Assembly (NCBI RefSeq): GCF_036320965.1
Contig: NC_092289.1
Span: forward strand, 20,463,278 to 20,527,277
DNA: 64,000 bases
From: Panulirus ornatus
Taxonomy: Eukaryota > Arthropoda > Malacostraca > Decapoda > Palinuridae
Direction: 5' to 3'
Shown: piece by piece, positions 59,005-64,000 of the stretch
Numbering within the stretch: the first letter of the stretch is position 1
How the letters are laid out: the number at the start of each line of letters is the position of its first letter
Position numbers and translations under genes: made by a program
The notes under the pieces: model-generated
Database searches by the model: none
Seen by the model: the letters and a program-made list of their open reading frames with translations, nothing else
What the model was told of the DNA's origin: nothing

Positions 59005-59802
59005 ATGTATAGAAATTTTTTATTCTTTTGATTATTGATAGTAGCATTAGGATCCTTTTCTAAGAAAGGATCCTGGTGTCACACTTGAAATTTTTATTCA
59101 GAATTTGCCCATTAAACCTCTTGTACATTGTGAATGCTCAAAATGTTGTCAGTTTTACATTGAATTATCTCTTATCTTCATCCTCTGCTGGCTTCACATT
59201 TGTTTGGCCTGACTACATCAATGATTGTTTGACAATTTGCACTGCTTTTTTGACATCCATGTGAACACTTTGGCTTTCAGATTCTCGACAGTTACGTATT
59301 CATAGTGTTGATGTCAAGACAGTTCGAGGTTCTACATGAAAATGGAACTTTAAAAAGTGCTACCAAAGGAAAACCCATTTGTGTTTTATGGGAACTACAA
59401 AACTATGACTACACAGTTTTTCAAAGGCTGAGATGAAGTGTTCTGCACCTTGGATTACAAACATTCGTAGTTACTCTGCATGGTTTGATACACTGCATCT
59501 GAGAAACTAATTGTTTTGTCCTCTGTAATATTACTTTTAGTACTTGCTATTAAAAGTTTTATAAACTTAAAACAGAGAAAAACAAGAGGAACTGCAAGTG
59601 GAGTCAACCCAGGAGAAACAAAATCACACCAGACACACAAAAGTGGTGCTCACTAGAAAAATATGTAGCACCATGAAACATGAGGCACTCCTGGGTGTGC
59701 TACATGTGCATATCGAAGCTAGTGCATTGCATGTATACCAGCTAGAAGGAGGAACGTGCAAGATTATATCCCCATCCATGTTATATATTGTACTGCATGC
59801 AG

Positions 59803-59891
59803 ATTCAAGGATTGATGAGGACCCACTTCCATCCAGTAGCTTCCCTGGCCTAACCACAGTGAATATCCCCAGGCTACCTAGAACCACATAA
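59803..59891 (+). CDS. Candidate terminal exon J: acidic, Ser/Pro-rich cytoplasmic tail and stop
   Basis: The acceptor TACTGCATGCAG precedes 59803. The exon enters in phase 1, exactly as needed after exon H or candidate exon I. The G left by exon I plus AT gives Asp. It continues SRIDEDPLPSSSFPGLTTVN and ends RLPRTT with TAA at 59889-59891. The composition (acidic cluster, serine and proline) suits a short receptor tail, and its GC is higher than that of the flanking AT-rich sequence. Against it, the acceptor has a poor polypyrimidine tract and the implied intron is 26.4 kb. No PDZ-ligand or tyrosine-based motif is visible. If wrong, the true tail exon lies beyond the window or was missed. 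Confidence 0.35.
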
Positions 59892-62800
59892 TTCAGCATC
59901 CCCTTCCTCAGATATCCCTCTCAAAATTGTGATAGGTAGAGTGATAGGTAGATCATAGTGGAAAAATTTTACTGAAATATATATGAGTCATTCCCCTTAC
60001 CTTAGGAACCAAATTGGGATCGGTGCAGCCCCCAAGCAAGGTATCGCCACTGCGAGCTTATGACTTGGACCACGACAGATATTATTAAGATAAACCAGAG
60101 GTGTGGGGCTGGGACAGAAGCTGCACAAGAAGATTTTTCAATGGCATGTATACTCAGAAACATTGAAAACAATGGTTATTTACTAGTCATTTTTGGATGG
60201 TTACTTGAAGACCCAAATACTATCAAATGAAACAACCATAGGAGACCAAAAAAAAAAAAAAAAAAAAATCCATATAGGTCATATAAACATGGGAATCAAG
60301 ACTATTGTATGAAAAATCTTTAGATTGTATTTATACTAGACAGGATTGATGGAAGTGATCAAAGCCAAGACTGGATCAGCTGTACTAATAAGTCGTTACA
60401 ACGGTTATTCTGTTATCCAGCTACATCATTCTTTTTGTGAAAATTCTTTTGATTTTCAATAGAACTGAAAGAATATTTACTAGCTTTTAATCCATCTTAC
60501 TGTGTGGTACTAGGTATGAGAAATGAGAAATTAATAGTTTTTTTATGAATATGCATTTTTTAACTGCCAAAGATAAACTTTAATTTATTTATATCTTCAG
60601 CACAGGTAATGAATCAGAAATTAGAGTATCATCTGTTAGGTGTTCAGCATGCTTGATAATATATAAAAGTAATTTATACAGCATTCTAGATAAAAAGGAT
60701 GATAATTGCTTCCTATTCATCAAGAATGGAATGGATGAAATTTTATATTTTTCAGTGTCAATCAGATTCAGCATGATTGATAAGTTATATTATGATAGCA
60801 TTTTGTGTAACTATTATTGATTCACTAGATATTAAATAGCTCCTAAATTAAGAAAATCTTTTCATGAAAAAAGTAATTTTTTTTCTAAGTCCCACATTAT
60901 GATATGAAACCAGATGATACTGTACAAATTTTATAGGAATGGTATGTGATACACTTGTGACATTAGTAGCAAATACTCTAGATTGGGTGTTATCATAGGA
61001 AGTTTTGCCAACAGGAGAGCATGGAAGTGTGTGGTGTGATGTGACTGAGTTTTTGAGAATGAATGTACCTTAAATTTCCACTTTCCTCTCTTAGTAAACA
61101 TTCATCTTTAGATTTTTTATACATTGGAATTTTTTTTAAGTTGTTTGGTGAATATTTAAAGATGTACAGCTACTTAAATGCAGGGGTTGCCAACCTTTTT
61201 GTAATTCAGGTGTGTGTCAAAATGGTCAGGGCCCACCACAGAATTAAGTTCTTTCAGTGCATCTGTTTGCTGATATTACATTCTGAACATTAAAAAAAAA
61301 TATCATTAAAGGAAAAACATATGTTCAGTAGATTCACATTACTGTTTTTCTGTCACAATTCAGTCATGACCATAGTGTGTGAACAGCCCGTAGGAATGAA
61401 AAACATTGTTGCGGACAAGAGAGGGCTCATCCTTAGTGAGACACTTGGGCTTTTTCTGAGATAATCAGATCCAAGCTGGGTGACCTTGGAGAAAGGCTGA
61501 CATGGAGAGTGACAAAGTTGATCTTAGTTTGTTCCTCTTCTTTAGTGTGGAACATTAACAATTGATAATCCTGACTCACAAAGGTAAATTGTATTTGAAA
61601 GGCAATAAAAACTTGACTGCTTTTTTAAGAGGGATATCCATTGGCTGCCATAATCCAGAATGCTGGAAATCAAGCTCCCTGTTCAGGAGCTTTTAGGCTG
61701 CTGTCAGTTGATGAGTCCATCAGCTGTGTTTGTGTCACGGTGGACAGGGCATTGTAACCGTGGGGTACACCACACAGATTCAATAATATCAAAAGATTGG
61801 CTAATGGACAATGCACTTCTACCTGCATTTAGGTGGCTTAGAAATGTTATTCTTTTTCTAGCTGTCATTACATATTTATTGCCAACACCACCATAGACTA
61901 AACCTTTTCTGTCCATCTGTAATGAATACTCAGTATTTTGTATTGTAATACAAAGATATGTAGATGCTGCTGCAACTGAGAAAAATGACTGGCATCCCTA
62001 AAAGAGACTGGCACATGGGTGTGATCCCCCTACATCCTAGAAGCTTTATGATGAGTGGTCCTTTGTGTTCTTTGTGGATTGTGATTAACCAAAGCAGGCT
62101 GTGAAAAGGGTAGAACTGTTCTAGATGTAAACCCTCTTGGATACAGCAGTGACAAATGTTTAGATCCTGATTAATCTCAAACTGACAATACCAAATATCA
62201 CATTGTCTTTACTGTATGTTGGATTGGGAAAATGTGGTTTTCATTTAAAAGAAAAAAAAAAAGCAATGGATACTTGTGTATGACTGAATAAGTCTGTGTC
62301 CATTGTTCAGTACTTAAGTTCACTGTGTTTGCCAGCAAAATCTTGGTGTTCTGAAACAATACTGGGGACTCTGTTGATTGATAACAGGAATACACATGAA
62401 ATTGTGAATGCTGACCATGTACAAAAGTTGTAAGATACAAGGTTGTAAGATACAAGAAAAAGGTCAACAGCAGGGGCTTATTAAATACAGAACTACAAGT
62501 CTATACTCTACAAATAGATAACTACATTAATTAATTTCAACCTGTTAATTATTAGCTATCATTATTTGGGTTTATTATCATCTGAAGTGAAGTATACTGC
62601 TATTAGATTTCACAGTTCTAATGGAAATGTGATCTGAAAATTGAATGGTATTGGACCAGTGGTCAGGTAAATACAGGTTTTCCATTTTGGCACCCAGTTG
62701 TTGGCCATTTACCCAACAACAGCAGCCAACTCTTCTTCCCCTTATACAGCGTCCAACATCAACTGATGTTGTATAAGAAACTGCTGCCAACATCAATTGA

Positions 62801-64000
62801 TGTTCCAACTTTTCCCCACATCTGATTACATACCCAGCAGGTGTATGATTCCATCTCTTGTCCATAGGTGTCATTAAAATCCTAACAACACAGCCGGAAA
62901 AAAATATCTTACATGAGTGACCTAAAATTTTCATAGAGTGTGAGTGAGTCATCCTGGCAAGAAGCCAGATTTATATGCTAACTATCCTAGTAAATTTTAT
63001 AATGAAATATACAGTTTCCCTCATAGTTATTCTTACATTTATTCATGTACATAATGTTGCGTGTGTAAAGAATATGATTATGCATAAATAATGCATATAA
63101 TATATAAAAATATAGATGGAAAAAATAAAACAGGTAAATGATACATATGGTGTGTGTGAAATCGTTCATGGATAAAAAGCATGATATGTAATGTACTTAG
63201 GAGTATGTAGAATGAAATTACACCCAGAAGTAAACCATAGTCTTGGTATAGTTTCATAAAAAGGAACATCTATGCCACTAACCAGGACCCTTCCCATCAA
63301 CTTACAACTTGTCACATCTATATAGAGGAAAGCATTGTACTTTTTGGGTTATTTTCCTTAATAACATATTGACATGTCCTGTAAGGGAAAAAGAACTTTT
63401 AGATTTTATTATTTTCTTGCACACTGGCTGAACTTCAATTTCAGACAATATCCTCCATTATAGGTTAATTACCAAAATGTTGTTCTTAGAAATGTTCATG
63501 GACGTCAAGGGACATTCAAGGTATTTATAAGAGGGAATGTCAGCATTTAAGAAATCATATTACCTATTCATTAAACAGAATTCACCCCATCCTTCACAAA
63601 TCAAAGTGATAATTGGGGAGTTAAAAAATGTCATTAAAACCTAAAATTTACGTCATATATAAATTTTTGTTGCTGTCAGTGTTAACTGTTTGATTTTGTT
63701 CCCTTTAAGAAGGGCTGGATCAAGTGCATACATCCTCTGTCTGAGGTAATGTATACCCATTGTAGGAAATTTTACCAAGCTGGGGCATCTAGCCCCAATC
63801 CCAGAGGCTAGCAAAGGTACAAATGCTGATTCAAGTACCCTGTTCCCATAAAAAATTAGTTTATGTAAACAAGTTAATTAATTTATTCTGGATGTATAAT
63901 AAAGGTGATAGTTTACAACACAATTAGTAAAGTGCTGTTTATGATGTGTCTGCAAGGTGAATACATTTATCTAATAATGCCCAAAAGTTAACTCATTCTC
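59892..64000 (+). other. Downstream AT-rich region; possible 3' UTR or flank
   Basis: If exon J is real, the 3' UTR starts here. Canonical AATAAA hexamers occur at 61604 and 63898 and ATTAAA at about 61289 and 61304, none with other support. A possible hAT-type terminal motif lies at 61181 and a possible helix-turn-helix relic at 61704-61916 (minus). A pair of palindromes lies at 62750-62815. I see nothing else to report. Confidence 0.35.
61181..61275 (+). mobile_element. Possible hAT-type element left end (relic)
   Basis: CAGGGGTTGCCAACCTTTTT resembles the CAGGGGT..CCAACCTTTTT terminal motif of hAT DNA transposons and their MITEs, followed by GTCAAAATGGTCAGGGCCCA. I did not find the matching inverted end, so only one terminus is supported. 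Confidence 0.35.

Larger units (their letters stand above)
33381..59802 (+). other. Putative 26.4-kb last intron, AT-rich and filled with retroelements
   Basis: Apart from the elements listed separately, the stretches 33400-34500, 36500-39100, 41400-50400 and 59000-59600 are AT-rich (mostly below 40% GC by eye). They show no motif, exon or RNA gene I can support. Short open frames there look random. A diverged local duplication is seen at 48355-48430 versus 48533-48610. Confidence 0.45.

Noticed and set aside
62578..62952. 124-codon minus-strand frame near the end of the window
   Set aside because: No recognisable domain, low GC, includes a palindrome-containing repeat; consistent with chance.

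Overview
The window is a piece of an invertebrate nuclear genome, most likely a decapod crustacean. Very long (CT)n/(GA)n, (TG)n and (AT)n microsatellites are packed together, as is known for shrimp and related decapods. The coding sequence is split into short exons, and non-LTR retrotransposons are abundant. The species cannot be fixed from the sequence. There is no bacterial-type gene organisation, CRISPR array, rRNA or convincing tRNA.

One host gene explains most of the window. Eight well-supported plus-strand exons between 3341 and 32908 join without a frame break. They encode four immunoglobulin-like domains and one transmembrane helix: a type I cell-surface adhesion or recognition protein. 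Domain boundaries carry phase-1 introns. D1, D3 and D4 are each also cut once by a phase-0 intron, while D2 lies in a single exon. The signal-peptide exon must lie upstream of base 1. Two weaker exons, 33327-33380 (basic juxtamembrane segment) and 59803-59891 (acidic, Ser/Pro-rich tail and stop), keep the same phase and would complete the protein across a 26.4-kb intron. I cannot name the orthologue with confidence.

Region by region. 1-22 kb is comparatively GC-rich and full of microsatellites and minisatellites. It holds D1 (3341-3468 and 10180-10360), a 3.5-kb 31-bp/93-bp higher-order satellite (12283-15771) ending 73 bp before the D2 exon (15845-16105), and D3 (17390-17508 and 18729-18894). 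22-33 kb is AT-rich and holds D4 (27448-27632 and 32014/32018-32150) and the transmembrane exon (32750-32908). It also has a young RTE-type LINE copy (25584-27027), a possible CR1 3' end near 29.1 kb and a SINE-like element at 31.1-31.4 kb. 33-64 kb is AT-rich and mostly the putative last intron. It contains an old CR1-like LINE (39.1-41.4 kb) split by a SINE-like insertion, several inverted RTE fragments (34.5-36.3 and 50.4-53.7 kb), a nearly full-length but broken RTE copy (53.77-57.06 kb) and a 5'-truncated RTE copy with an uninterrupted 538-codon reverse-transcriptase frame (57.13-58.98 kb).

The most interesting points are: (1) the intronic 93-bp higher-order satellite, whose units carry branch-point-like, polypyrimidine and AG motifs over and over just before a real acceptor; (2) a short non-autonomous element that looks assembled from the 5' and 3' ends of the local RTE LINE; (3) RTE copies lying in or against the tail microsatellites of earlier copies; and (4) an Ig domain that lacks the usual F-strand cysteine and has a NAGNAG acceptor inside it.
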